Positions 36,701-45,369 of a stretch of DNA of 64,000 bases are shown in pieces (the stretch's first letter is position 1; each line of letters starts with the position of its first letter). The notes beneath the pieces are model-generated. The model did no database searches, had not been told where the DNA came from, and saw only the letters and a list, made by a program, of their open reading frames with translations. Position numbers and translations under genes: made by a program. The stretch is from Agapetus fuscipes (lineage: Eukaryota; Arthropoda; Insecta; Trichoptera; Glossosomatidae): contig OX637352.1 in the NCBI GenBank assembly GCA_951799405.1, positions 12,844,820 to 12,908,819 of the forward strand. The letters run 5' to 3'.

Positions 36701-37851
36701 TCACGCTTATATGGTACTACGATCCTTAGCAACTAAAACAATCAATTTATTTGCATTTTCTCTAGCAACCTGGCCACAATGTTGTCTATGTCAATGCATG
36801 TATGGACCTTATCATTGGATTGTCTTTCTGTTCATCAGGTCGGTGGGACTTTGACACGCAAGAAGAATACTCGGCGTACATGAACCAGAAGGAAGCCCTG
36901 CCCAAGGCTGCGTTCCAGTACGGAGTGAAGACCATGGACGGCCGCAAGACCAGGAAAACCAACAAAGATAAGAACGACAAGGCAGAACTCGACAGGGAAT
37001 GGCAACAGGTACAAAATCTCTTATTTTTCCTCATCTAAAGAAGAAGTCCAGTATGTAATGTATTAAAGATGAAGCAAAACTCGTTTAGCACTCTAAGATA
37101 TAAAACCTTCCTTAGTACCATATTTGAAGGGAGAATCTTTAACAAGGCACTGCCTTTAAAAGAGGATGGCAACCAGCGGAGTCAAACGGCTAGCACAACA
37201 AGGCACTGCCTTTACAAGAGGATCGCAACTAGCGGAAACAAATGGCCAGCACAAGGCACTGCCTTTACAAGAGGATTTTACCTAGCGGAAACAAAGGGCT
37301 AGCACAAGGCACTGTCTTAACAAGATGGGGACTAACAGAGACAAATAATAATAATAATTTTCATGTGAATCACACCTCAAAAGCTCTCTCTGAGCTTGGT
37401 TGTCGCTGTAGGAGGCACCAATTCTCAAGCAAGACCCAGTTAGTGTAAGGCTGGATGGACTTATGGTGACCGGTCTCTGGTAAAGGTAGATTCCCATATG
37501 GTGGCGTACTTGTGCTTGAAATGACTGGACGTCTCGACGACCATCGATAGGCCATACCGTGTCTATTTGAAGATAGAGCGGAATAAAACATGGCAGGGTA
37601 TCAACAGCTGATCCATTTTAAATGGAAGAACGATCAGCTGTTCAGACACCGCCATGTTTTATTCAGTCATATCGTCAAATGAGTACTGTATGAACTAATA
37701 CCCCTGGATGGTTTTATTTGGATTTGATTTTAACAGTTTAATAAATTGCATTATTATTTTGTTACAGATTCAAAATATAATGCAGAAAAGAAAAAATCCC
37801 AAGGAAGGAAAGAGGAGCGGGGAACCAGAATTCAAAATACCTAAATATTAA
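27760..37851 (+). CDS. IK: Protein RED (IK), spliceosomal B-complex factor
   Basis: Nuclear spliceosome component that works with SMU1 at B-complex activation. Nine exons: 27760-27920, 29488-29755, 31038-31223, 32105-32169, 33087-33327, 34435-34630, 35131-35304, 36839-37008 and 37768-37851 (stop TAA). Together 514 residues, with every phase consistent; human RED has 557. RED N region: KLLMTPRHTPSG, KSFYAALKKQEDNKLAELAE, YRDRARERRDG, FLGGDMEHTHLVKGLDYALL. Middle: ERNEMFTAGRMAYVIELEEE. RED C region: SYAECYP-like GYAECYPGLREM, DDEVDYSKMDVGNKKGPIG, RWDFDTQEEYSAYMNQKEAL and DKAELDREWQQ. The human RE/RD dipeptide tract is short here. Exon 7 could instead start at 35185; I prefer 35131 because its extra 18 codons (SLLSRLAAEPEGYAECYP) look insect-like. 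The exon 2 donor is followed at once by a SINE-A copy. Confidence 0.93.
28076..28410 (+). mobile_element. SINE-A copy carrying a perfect palindrome
   Basis: Head with GGTCGATAACTCAGTTGGTA and body as in the reference. Between CCACTTCACCTAAAGTGG and the 3' end a 44-bp perfect palindrome (28270-28313) replaces the usual GGCCGGCCCCCTTACC segment. Confidence 0.85.
28624..28740 (+). pseudogene. 5S rRNA pseudogene joined to a SINE-B
   Basis: 117 bp very close to insect 5S rRNA in order and spacing: GTCAACGACGATACCA, then CGAAGTTAAGCAACATTGGG (A-box region), then TACTTGGATGGGTGACCG (C-box region), then ACACCGCTTGTTGTTGGC. Several substitutions and a short deletion make it a pseudogene or SINE component rather than a working gene. 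A SINE-B head starts eight bases later. Confidence 0.85.
28749..29035 (+). mobile_element. SINE-B, reference copy
   Basis: tRNA-derived SINE. A box TAGTCCAGTGG (28759-28769); B box GGATTCGAATCC (28801-28812). The body contains TTTGAAAAATTCATAAACC and ACTGGGTCTTGCTTGAGAAT. The 3' end reads AACAGCGCTCACCAAATAAA then TCATCCTAAT with (ATT)n. Other copies: 29107-29405 (+), 34930-35035 (-, head), 37345-37500 (-), 41865-41925 (+, fragment), 48595-48895 (+), 62540-62665 (+, 3' part), 63579-63775 (+). Confidence 0.92.
29107..29405 (+). mobile_element. SINE-B copy after stray minisatellite units
   Basis: A complete copy with a slightly changed head (CGACCGGTACAATGTAGTGG) and (ATT)n tail. It is preceded at 29040-29104 by minisatellite-type subunits and followed by more at 29408-29440. 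Confidence 0.85.
29758..30080 (-). mobile_element. SINE-A copy at the RED exon 2 donor
   Basis: Minus-strand copy. Its 3' end (ACAACTAAGCTACACATACA) starts within the first few bases of intron 2. The head ends at 30080 (CTACCAACTAAGCTGTCGAC). Confidence 0.88.
31583..31995. mobile_element. TIR element family F, copy 2
   Basis: Inverted relative to 24735-25180. Ends AAAAGGCAGTAGGGCATAAC and CCCTACTGCCTTTTAACCAT. In RED intron 3, directly after a LINE tail fragment. Confidence 0.8.
32255..32525 (-). pseudogene. LINE C-terminal fragment (CR1/L2-like)
   Basis: The minus-strand frame reads LRSALTAVNKVIVPKRANTT, NFADRSFAVAGPVAWNNLPV, then LKTLLFSRSHGTLEMVLDH and stop. This is the conserved end of a CR1/L2-type polyprotein. 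A 3' tail rich in CATCAT follows. It lies in RED intron 4. Confidence 0.85.
32670..32890 (-). mobile_element. Family C copy in RED intron 4
   Basis: Runs from GGATTCACATTACATGCATA to CCTATAAGTCAAGGAATAT. Its immediate flank (TACAACAAATAGCATTTTAG, ACATAAACAAATGG) is repeated beside the copy at 45370-45605, so a longer unit of at least 330 bp moved or was duplicated. Confidence 0.8.
33330..33960. other. RED intron 5, unassigned sequence
   Basis: Positions 33370-33590 are GC-richer, with recurring GCGCAC/GTGCGC and CAGCACA words and partial symmetry (AGTGCGCGCACTGCGCC). They could be a decayed inverted-repeat element. The rest is AT-rich. Confidence 0.4.
33955..34190 (+). pseudogene. LINE fragment with internal deletion (CR1/L2-like)
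   Basis: The frame LNNAAARTVLDRESAV, then LRELHWLRVRERVEFKLFLI, jumps directly to the last codons and 3' end (GAGATGGTCCTGGACCATTA) with a tail of CATC units. Confidence 0.75.
35625..35860. mobile_element. K element, inverted pair with intact CTGAAGA
   Basis: Left arm 35630-35690 (GGAAAGTTGCTTTCTGGGAT), right arm 35795-35850 (AGACCACGGCAACAGATTCT). The core at 35759 reads CTGAAGA, a hairpin region, then GGAAAAACATC. Confidence 0.65.
36018..36451. mobile_element. Fold-back element with hammerhead-like core and K insertion
   Basis: Outer arms TTAATTAAATAAACAAAG and CTTTGTTTATTTAATTAA. The inner arm at 36313-36345 is mirrored at 36370-36405 (GCCTTGTAGGCGAAAGTGCT). The minus-strand core is at 36343-36321. 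The 3' flank ACAATGGACTTTCACTGTGT is shared with the element at 61036-61275. A K element was inserted at 36044-36284. Confidence 0.75.
36044..36284. mobile_element. K element, inverted pair with 13-bp target duplication
   Basis: Flanked by identical CAAAGTTTTAATT at 36031-36043 and 36285-36297, a clean insertion footprint. The arms are inverted copies (CCGTGGTCTGTGGGAGCTGG and CCAGCTCCCACAGACCACGG). The plus-strand half has GGGCGAAACGTCCGGAAGC. A 13-bp duplication suggests target-primed reverse transcription rather than a DNA transposon. Confidence 0.8.
36500..36680 (-). mobile_element. Family C copy in RED intron 7
   Basis: Runs from GACATGTACAAGTTCGCGCT to GCATACCAACC. A matching tail fragment (35935-36010) lies on the other side of the fold-back element, so the latter appears to have inserted into this C copy. 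Confidence 0.8.
37141..37345 (+). repeat. Tandem repeat of about 50-57 bp, four units
   Basis: Units start at the string AAGGCACTGCCTTTA (about 37143, 37200, 37254, 37306, the last with GTC). Each holds ACAAGAGGAT and AGCGGAAACAAA. A single inverted unit lies at 25390-25465. In RED intron 8, after exon 8. Confidence 0.85.
37345..37500 (-). mobile_element. SINE-B 3' half
   Basis: Begins at the AAT-rich tail (37346-37358) and ends after GACCGGTCTCTGGTAAAGG. The tRNA-like head is missing. Positions 37500-37680 beyond it are partly self-complementary (CAACAGCTGATCCATTTTAA / GATCAGCTGTT), but were not assigned. Confidence 0.75.
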
Positions 37852-37886
37852 TTATTATTGTCTGTATAAAGCACTTAGGTATTCAA

Positions 37887-37892
37887 AATAAA
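37887..37892 (+). terminator. Polyadenylation signal of RED
   Basis: A canonical AATAAA 36 bp after the RED stop codon, with a T-rich stretch downstream. Confidence 0.7.
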
Positions 37893-37899
37893 CATTTCA

Positions 37900-39385
37900 A
37901 TTTTACATGCATTTTATTTGTTTAATAATAAAATATTTAATAAAGAAAACAATGTTATAAATCTATTTTCACACATAGATAACTAAACACAACGTAACAT
38001 TTTTTTAAATATAATTTTTGTATGGAACAAGGTGGATTTGAAAAGGTGAGAAATCTCGATCTGAGCTCACAGCACTTGAGCAAAAGGAGAAACAGCTGAT
38101 CTTAGTTATTATGGCGTACACAAATGGGTGATTTTTTGGCAGACAATAAACTTACGCCTTTTGAGAACGCTGACATATAAAACACAAATGCAAGGTGCTT
38201 TCACATGAGTAACGTATGAGCTCGTGGGAACGTGAGCCTTAACACATAGCTTGCTGGTGTGTGTGTGTCTGCCTCTAGTATAATCCATTATGGAAGTGCG
38301 TCGAACAATCCTAGTGGGAATATCTATCATGTTCGAGAACATGCAAGAATCGTCTCTGTGGCATATATAAATACAAGCATGAGGTGTGACACACACAAAA
38401 ACGGCGCTCTTTTATTATGTGTATCTTATAAATAAATTATCCTTGTATATATATATAAGCAAAGATTCTGCGGATAGACAGTCGCTTAGATCATTGTAAC
38501 GTGAACGCCTGTAAGCAGAGCGAGAAAAGTGTACAGTATATTGCCAACAGTTTTATAAAAAATAAATCTAATGAAATAAATTTAAATCACACTTTAAATA
38601 AAAGAACCCCAAGTCGAATCATAACAGTATGAAAGACTACAAAAAAAAAAACTTGATGAATATTCTGTTACAGAAAACCGTAAAACAAACAGCTATGACA
38701 AACTCATTCATGGTTGCCTGGCAACTGATTGTAACAATACCTCGCTGATGTCTTAGGGCGTCAGTAATTTGACGCAACAAAAGCCTCTGACGCGCCATCC
38801 ATTTCTTTTACGTAGATCAATTACAAAATTATTTATAATAGGTAGATACTTACATATTTTTAAATCATAAAACATACTTTGGTTGAGCTTATCAAAACAG
38901 ATATAACTTTTTAAACAGTAACAATTCAATATTTCAACTTAAAATAAAGGTTCAAATTTTCAAATTCAATTTGAAATTTTCTCGGCGGTATAACGCCACA
39001 GGTCTAGGGTCCTAAAACAAGCAACCAAAAACAAAAACAAAACATTGGTTAGCTATTTCCCTTGCAACCTAGCCAGGTGACGTCACATTTTTTTTTTACC
39101 AGTTTTTTTGTGCCGACTCCATTATAAACTATTTATTACATCTGAAACTTAGATTAGATTAAACATTGTTTACTTTTTAACATCACCAGAGTGCCACTTT
39201 TGTTAAAATACAAGAATAACAATTAAAAAACAAAAAAATACAGAATTTTCTTACATGGAAACATAAAGTTTGAGTTTTATTTCTGTACTTACTTAATTAA
39301 ACTATACAGATTTTTAACAAATAACTAAAGATTAACAACCGTATTCACCAATCCTAGTAACATTTCCCTAAGCCCCACTAGCGCT
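37900..39385. other. Intergenic AT-rich interval
   Basis: No gene seen. Contains a family H fragment (38700-38820) and a family E fragment (38980-39090, TTTCTCGGCGGTATAACGCC). The short frame at 38109-38396 has no recognisable feature. Confidence 0.5.
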
Positions 39386-39389
39386 TAAA

Positions 39390-39735
39390 ATGGTCTTAAT
39401 TTATAAACCAAACACATGCATTTTCACTGTACATAGGGCTCTGAACAGCACAGCACCCCCATGTCTTGCTGAGCTATGCTCTGTCCATAAGCCTTCAAAA
39501 CGACCACTACGCTCTGCCCTCACTGCTGTCAACAAGGTCATAGTGCCCAAAAGAGCGAACACATCAAATTTTGCAGACAGGAGATTTGCGGTGGCCGGGC
39601 GAACCAGCCTACCACCACCTTCAGAAAAGGAACTGAAGACACTACTTTTCTCCAGAAGCCATGGCGCCCTTGAGATGGTCCTGGACCATTAAATGGCGCC
39701 ACAGGAAAGAAATCATCCATCATCATCATGCATAA
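39390..39735 (+). pseudogene. LINE C-terminal fragment (CR1/L2-like)
   Basis: Encodes HRALNSTAPPCLAELC, then SALTAVNKVIVPKRANTSNF and LKTLLFSRSHGALEMVLDH, in frame to TAA. The segment between the ADRRFAVAG block and the LKTLLF block is shortened compared with the copy at 32255. The 3' tail has CATCATCATC. Confidence 0.85.
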
Positions 39736-39865
39736 AAACCATACTAAGGGCTAGTGGGGTCTAAGAAAGTGTTTATAAGATTGATGAATATGGGGGTGAA
39801 GTATGTTAACAATTTGGACTTTCTCTACATAATATCTATTCTTGCAATCGACACTTCTTCAATCT

Positions 39866-40819
39866 TCATTTCCTTGATTTCTTTCTGGAGCGTGAGTCCC
39901 GTCTTATATTCAGATGCGTCAAACGATGCCTATTTAAATTGGACAAACTCTTTGAGCAAAAATCACACGTGTCGCACGCGTAAGGCCTAACGGGCGAATG
40001 TACGCGCGTGTGCCTTTTCAGCGTACTTGCGTCAGCAAATCTAGCGTCACACTCTTTACACTTGTAAGGTTTTTCCCCTGTATGCGTTCTCATGTGTATA
40101 CGCAAAGCACTGCGCACGCTGCATGCATAAACGCAAATCTCACAACTGTGTAATTTCTCTCCAGTGTGAGTTCTTTTATGACGCTTTAACGAGCTAGCGT
40201 CAGCTGATGCAAAACTACATTCGTTACAAATATACGGTTTTTCCCCAGTGTGTGTTCGATTGTGCACCCTCAAGTTTGCTGCATCTTTAAAACGAGAAGG
40301 ACAGATTTTACACGGAAACGGACGTTCGCCAGTGTGCACCCGTTTGTGTATCGCCAGGTGAAAAGAATCTTTAGATTTGAAATCGCAAACGTCGCATAAA
40401 AATCGTTTTATTTCGTTGTGAGTGTAAAAATGGCGTACAAGTTTTTTTTCAGTTCTAGTGGCATAGCTGCACTTAGGACAAGAAAAATGGCCATCATCGT
40501 CTGGTTCGAATTTTAATTTTATGCGTTTGGTTTTTATTCTTTTAATATTTTGTGCGCATTCCTTTGGATGTGCGCCCAGCATGTGTATTTTTAATTTTGC
40601 CATGTTGCCACACCGGAAGCTGCATTCGCTGCAGCCGAATGGGGAAATCATGTCTTCTGATACACTGGCAACACCAGCATCGTCTTCATCGCTGAATGTC
40701 ACTTCTTCTATTAGGTCTTCGCAATCTTCATCTTCCATTATTTCTTCTTTAATGTTTGAAGGATCAATAAAATTCGATAAGGGAAATAAATCCATCATGT
40801 CTAAATTTTCTTCGGCCAT
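39866..40819 (-). CDS. C2H2 zinc-finger protein, eight fingers
   Basis: A single-exon frame of 317 residues, probably a nuclear DNA-binding factor. The first 60 residues are acidic (EEIMEDEDCEDLIEEVTFSD). Eight C2H2 fingers follow from about residue 62: GCSECSF, SCPKCSY, LCDVCDF, PCKICPS, ICNECSF, SCEICVY, KCKECDA and ACDTCDF start them. Finger 1 has a four-residue gap between its histidines (HMLGAH) and is separated from finger 2 by a basic linker (KRIKTKRIKLK). Fingers 3-7 are joined by TGERPF/TGEKPY-type linkers, as in tandem DNA readers. The C-terminus is basic (RRDSRSRKKSRK), a possible nuclear localisation signal. I do not recognise an orthologue. The ATG at 40819 is the first in frame (MAEENLDMMDLF). 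Confidence 0.85.
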   Translation of the reverse strand: MAEENLDMMDLFPLSNFIDPSNIKEEIMEDEDCEDLIEEVTFSDEDDAGVASVSEDMISPFGCSECSFRCGNMAKLKIHMLGAHPKECAQNIKRIKTKRIKLKFEPDDDGHFSCPKCSYATRTEKKLVRHFYTHNEIKRFLCDVCDFKSKDSFHLAIHKRVHTGERPFPCKICPSRFKDAANLRVHNRTHTGEKPYICNECSFASADASSLKRHKRTHTGEKLHSCEICVYACSVRSALRIHMRTHTGEKPYKCKECDARFADASTLKRHTRVHSPVRPYACDTCDFCSKSLSNLNRHRLTHLNIRRDSRSRKKSRK

Positions 40820-41555
40820 TTTTTAAATTCTGTCTTCCAATAATGGGCTCGGTACGTTTTCAGCAAGGATGTTCCAAATTTGAATTTATTTGAACGTCAC
40901 AGGACAGAATTCAAAACCTTTTTTTTTGCCTAAATAAAATGTGTAGAAAAAATATTTTTTTTTTACAAGGTTAGAACGAAATTCTTTTTGGAGATAATGG
41001 CGGCTCAGTAACGAAGAGACTTAGTATTGTATGACATTTTGATTAGAAATTCGCACAGAATATTAATGTGAGCATCACATTCTGCATGTTTGCAGACAAA
41101 TTCTCATTTTTTTCAAAATAAAGGCGTTTTGCCGAAAACAACACCCGTCTGGGAAATGTCAAAATTACTTTTTGACAGTATTTTTCTTCTTCTTGTTCAA
41201 GGTGATTTCAAACAAGTAGCAGCTTGACTAATTTAACTAAATTTAGCCAAACCAGTCTTGATTACAATCATTCATGAATAAATCAAGAAATAAAGATATG
41301 GTTTTGAAGGCAAAATAAGTAAAATAATGCATAAACTCTACATTGGCGCTCCTGCTTATGATGGGAAAACGCATTCTTGTAGAAGAAGACTCACTAGTTT
41401 TTTTTCATTTTAAGATCCGGATCTCACACACCTGTCACTTGTCAGATAAGATCCACAGATAAGATCTGTCACTGACTGTTCTGTCACTGTACTTGCGAAC
41501 ACACCGGTTGCCCCGAAGTATTTTTATTTTTGCCTAAAAAACATCAATCTTAAAA
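40820..41555. promoter_or_regulatory. Divergent upstream region of the zinc-finger gene and MIF
   Basis: 736 bp between opposed start codons. No repeats recognised except an internal direct repeat near 41440-41465 (AGATAAGATCCACAGATAAG). No TATA box clear for either gene. Assigned by position. Confidence 0.4.
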
Positions 41556-44373
41556 ATGCCACATCTCAGGATAGAAACCAACGTTCCCGACGACAAGATC
41601 CCTCAGGATTTCGCTAAACGCGCCACTGCCATCATCGCCAAGGCGCTGGGCAAACCTGAGAGCGTAAGTACCTACCAATAATAACCACTTCAAGTTTTCA
41701 TTTTTTTTCATAATATGAATATACACATGCTGTTTTTTATAAGACTATTACGTAATATTAATAAAAAATAAATACTTACACCGTTGAGTTTTTTTCGCTT
41801 TATCTCCAAGGGGCTGCATTTGGCGACAGGAACCTATTTATTTTCATATATATCACTAAGTAAAGGTCCATCCAGCCTTACAGCACCTGGGTCTTGCTTG
41901 AGAATGAGAACCAAGCTCGTAAAATGTCCAGTCCATAGCTCAATTGGTAGAGTACTTGCATTCCATGCCGAGAGCAAGGGTTCAATACCCATCAAGGATG
42001 AAAGAAATGATTTCACGTTTCGGTGTGTGGTGCATCAGTACAGAAGATGAAAGAAAACCAGATATCTGAAATCAGATAAAAAGAAGATAATCCGAAAATT
42101 GTGCGTGCCCACCCCTAGTAGTGGGCCCGCGAGAACGAGCGGGAGTATAAAACGCGTACGCCGCGCTCCAAACAGCCAGACACACTGAGACCACGGAACG
42201 AGCAACATCTTACCGCGCTCCCGCCAAAATTGCAAGCCGTCTCGCGTTCCCGCCGATTTCCAAGCAGAGACGCAAAACTACTTTGCACCGTCGCCTGGAC
42301 GTCTCCGCAGACCACTACATCATCACCAGAGAAACTTCGAGACCACCGAGCGGACATCTACATCTCCCGCCAAAATCTCAAGACATCTCTCGCGTTCCCG
42401 CCAATTTCCAAGCAGAGACGACATCTTACCTCGTGCCTTCGCCTGGACATCTCCAGCTTCATCATACCTTCACCTGGACATCTCCAGCTTCGCCACATCT
42501 TTACCTAGAAGATTCCCAAGACCTCGCCCGGAACAGACTTGAGGCAACCTTCTCCTACAGCACGCTGCTCACATCACAACACAAAAGGTCCTTCTTAGGG
42601 CCACTTTTAATTTTCCTCAAAAGTTTACAGTTTTTTCTCCTGCTCACAACAAAAGGTCCTTGTTAGGGCCAATCTGAACTTCCTCAAAAGTTTCAAGTTA
42701 CTTCCTATTTGCCAACTTCCATATTTCCTTTCCTTCCCCCACTTCAAGCATCAAGCATCCTGCTCGCCTCACAAGCAAGGCGGATTAAGGAGGACTTCCG
42801 CCTGGACGCAGCTTGAAGACCGGAAGATTGCAACCAAGACAACATTTTGAATTACCTTTGATTGAACAGTACTGACTGCATTAAAAATATACACTTTCAA
42901 AAACGGGCTTTCAATTCACACCACACACTCAACCTCCAAAGGTGTTTGCTACAAATCCAAAATAAATACCTGCAAGGCTTACTCAGCCTTTACATCAAAT
43001 GAGAATCAGTCCCCGCAGCAGCTAGAAAACCTTCACTTTAACTGAAGTAGTTGGCGTGACGTGGGCCCCCTTACCTGATAAAATAAATAGATCCTGAATC
43101 ACCATGTGCGACTCCTTTGGGGATAATGCAGGCAAAAAGTTAGTGACACTAAATTTATATTATATCGCTGTCAGAGGAAAGCTTGGAAGAAGACAGAGGA
43201 AGGAATGGATAGACCAAATAGGTGAGGTTGGGAAAGAATGGAACCTGCAGAGTGAGAATAAGAGAAGTTGAATTCCTTGACTTATAGGTTGGTATGAGGC
43301 TGACCACCCATACTGTAAAAATGGTTCACTTTGCCAATGTCACCCCTGTGTCAGCGAAGGTTGGCAAAAGTTGTAGGGTTTATGTTCATTTGAGGTTTGG
43401 ATTTTATTTGTAAGTACACATTCAGCATTTGTAAGCGCGAACTACACGTGTTTGTTTGTGGGCATGCATTTGATATGAGCTTTAAATGTTAATATATCTT
43501 TGCAACTTAGATTATAGTATGTATGAAGAAAGTGATGAATGCTGAAAGACGAAAGAGGTATGCAAGGACAGAAAAAAGTGGAGACGCATCTGTGGAGGTA
43601 CTGGCCACCCCTAGTGGAACAGCAGCAGGATACAGTAACAGTAACAGCTTAGTTTTTTGCTAAAATATGGTTGATGACGCACTTGCGAGTGATATTTTGA
43701 ATGCGCGTAGTCCATAGCTCTGATAATGGAGGTTGCCCTGTTGCACTTGTTGCAGTACTGCGTCTGCACCATCGTGGGAAGCGTGCAGATGGCCTGGGGG
43801 GGCTCCACGGAGCCCTGCGCCATCGCTAACCTCATGTCCATCGGCCAACTGGGAGTCTCGCAGAACAAGGCGCATGCCAAGGTCATCTTTCAGCATGTGC
43901 AGAAGGAAATCGGAGTTGAGCCCACTAGGTATGTGCGGTGAATAAGTTGGAAACTGAATCTACTAAAACTCTTATTTTCTTCATTTACACCCACTCTGTA
44001 TATCCCATTCTTTCATTATCTCAATCTGATCACTCCATACTTTTCTTGGTCGTCCCTTACCTTTTTTTTTACTTTCACACTTCCTCTATACTCTTGTCAG
44101 TCTATCATCATTCATTCTTTTCACATGCCTAAACCATCTCATCACATTCATTCATATCCATCACCTTTTTGATACACTTTCTTATCTCATCAATTTGTTT
44201 TGAAATGGTTTGGGTTACACTTTTATTATACGTCAACGCATAACAACTTTGTTTCAACAAACCTCGTGTAAATGTCATGTTTTGTTTGTTCCAGGATGTA
44301 CATAATATTCCAAGATGAACCAACGGCCAACGTTGGCTACAACAGCACAACCTTCCATGACATATTCGGATGA
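41556..44373 (+). CDS. MIF: Macrophage migration inhibitory factor (MIF)
   Basis: Small trimeric cytokine-like protein with tautomerase activity. Exons are 41556-41663, 43756-43928 and 44295-44373 (stop TGA), 119 residues; the family is about 115. After Met removal Pro1 (the tautomerase base) is present, as is Lys32 in the conserved context ALGKPES. Family hallmarks follow: TNVPDDKIP, MAWGGSTEPCA, SIGQLGVSQN, and the end ANVGYNSTTF. The human CALC thiol motif is CAIA here, so the second cysteine is lost and CXXC oxidoreductase activity is not expected. There is no signal peptide, as usual for MIF. Intron 1 (2.1 kb) carries a SINE-A disrupted by a solo-LTR-like insertion. D-dopachrome tautomerase is an alternative but fits the GGSTEPCA segment less well. 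Confidence 0.94.
41921..43150 (+). mobile_element. SINE-A interrupted by a solo-LTR-like insertion
   Basis: The head (TAGCTCAATTGGTAGAGTAC, GGTTCAATACCC) up to 42026 and the body (from 42941, GGTGTTTGCTACAAATCC, to GGGATAATGCAGGCAAAAAG) belong to one SINE. GGTGT stands at both junctions. Confidence 0.85.
42027..42940 (+). mobile_element. Solo-LTR-like insertion
   Basis: 914 bp flanked by GGTGT on both sides (42022-42026 and 42941-42945), consistent with a 4-5 bp duplication. It is GC-richer than its surroundings and has a TATA box (TATAAAA, 42146-42152) after a GC-rich upstream block, as in an LTR promoter. Internal short direct repeats: CACCTGGACATCTCCAGCTT-type units at 42430-42500, and TCCTCAAAAGTTT after AAGGTCCTT at 42587-42625 and 42653-42690. 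Near-terminal TGTGTGGTG and CACCACACA are inverted. No protein is recognised; the frame at 42283-42666 is an artefact. Confidence 0.6.
43275..43520 (+). mobile_element. Family C copy inside a LINE tail
   Basis: From CCTTGACTTATAGGTTGGTA to TTTGCAACTTAGATTATAG. It splits the LINE tail fragment whose halves are 43165-43270 (GGAAGAAGACAGAGGAAGGA) and 43520-43645 (GTGGAGACGCATCTGTGGAG). Confidence 0.8.
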
Positions 44374-44504
44374 AATCAATTTGTTGAAAGCATTTTATTT
44401 TTAAAATATTAAAATTAAAAATCAAACACAATTTGTATATAGTTACGGGGCGAGTAAAATTTATTAATCTACGACCGGTTTTGGAAACAATGTTTCCATC
44501 ATCT

Positions 44505-44755
44505 ATATCTATAATCTATAATCTAAGTTGCAAGGATATATTCATTTAAAGCTCTCAGATGTATGCCCACAAACCAACACGTGTAGTTCGCGCTTAAAAA
44601 TGCTGAATGCGTACTTACAAATAAAATCCAAACCTCAAATGAACATAAGCCCCACAACTTTTGCCGACCTTCCCTGAAACAGGGGTGACATTGGCAAAGT
44701 GAACCATTTTTTACAGTATGGGTGGTCAGCCTCATACCAACCTATAAGTCAAGGT
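44505..44755 (-). mobile_element. Family C copy downstream of MIF
   Basis: A complete copy. The adjacent 44440-44505 (ACGACCGGTTTTGGAAACAA) resembles on the minus strand another decayed hammerhead-like core (GATGATGGAAAC, loop, GTTTCCAAAACCGGTC). Confidence 0.8.
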
Positions 44756-45104
44756 ATAAAATATTACTAACCAAATAAAATAAAATAAGTGCATCATTCT
44801 TTTAAGGGCTGGGAGTAGTGGAGGGTGGGGGTGAGGAAGGGGACAGGGCGCTGGGATTGCTGGTGACAGAATTATTATTATTTCTTGGAAACAAGGTCAG
44901 GAGAGGAGATGGATTAGGAATCAGAAACTTATTTTGTTAAAAAATTTGTTGCGCACATCTTTATTTGTTAATTAAATTTGATTTTCTTGTACAAAATATA
45001 CAAATTAAAGTTTTCTTGTTGTAGGATTATTTATAAACTTCAAAATTGCACTGCAACTCAGCCACATTTCTGCCAGAACCTCTGCAGACTCCCATGCATG
45101 TCAG

Positions 45105-45335
45105 TAGCAATGGTCGGCCTTACGCCAACCACTTCAGTTGAAGTGGGGGTTTCTCAGCTCCCTAGGGGGCTGGTACTCATCTTTTGTTAGGCTGAGTTAA
45201 CCTTGCCGGTATTTAATTTCAGGGTTTGAAATCAGCCCTGACACGGGAAATTATTTTTGACATCCTTGGTGGGATTCGAACCTGGCCTCACGGCATGGAA
45301 TGCATGCACTCTACCAACTGGGCTAGTGACCTGAC
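45105..45335 (-). mobile_element. SINE-A copy
   Basis: Minus-strand copy with head at 45335-45275 (B box GGTTCGAATCCCACC on the minus strand). The 3' end is truncated at 45105. Confidence 0.85.
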
Positions 45336-45369
45336 TTACAAATTAGACATAAGATATTAACTTTATATG

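Noticed and set aside
42283..42666. Coding frame of 127 residues in the GC-richer insertion
   Set aside because: Low-complexity peptide that follows the internal repeats, no known domain, inside an LTR-like block.
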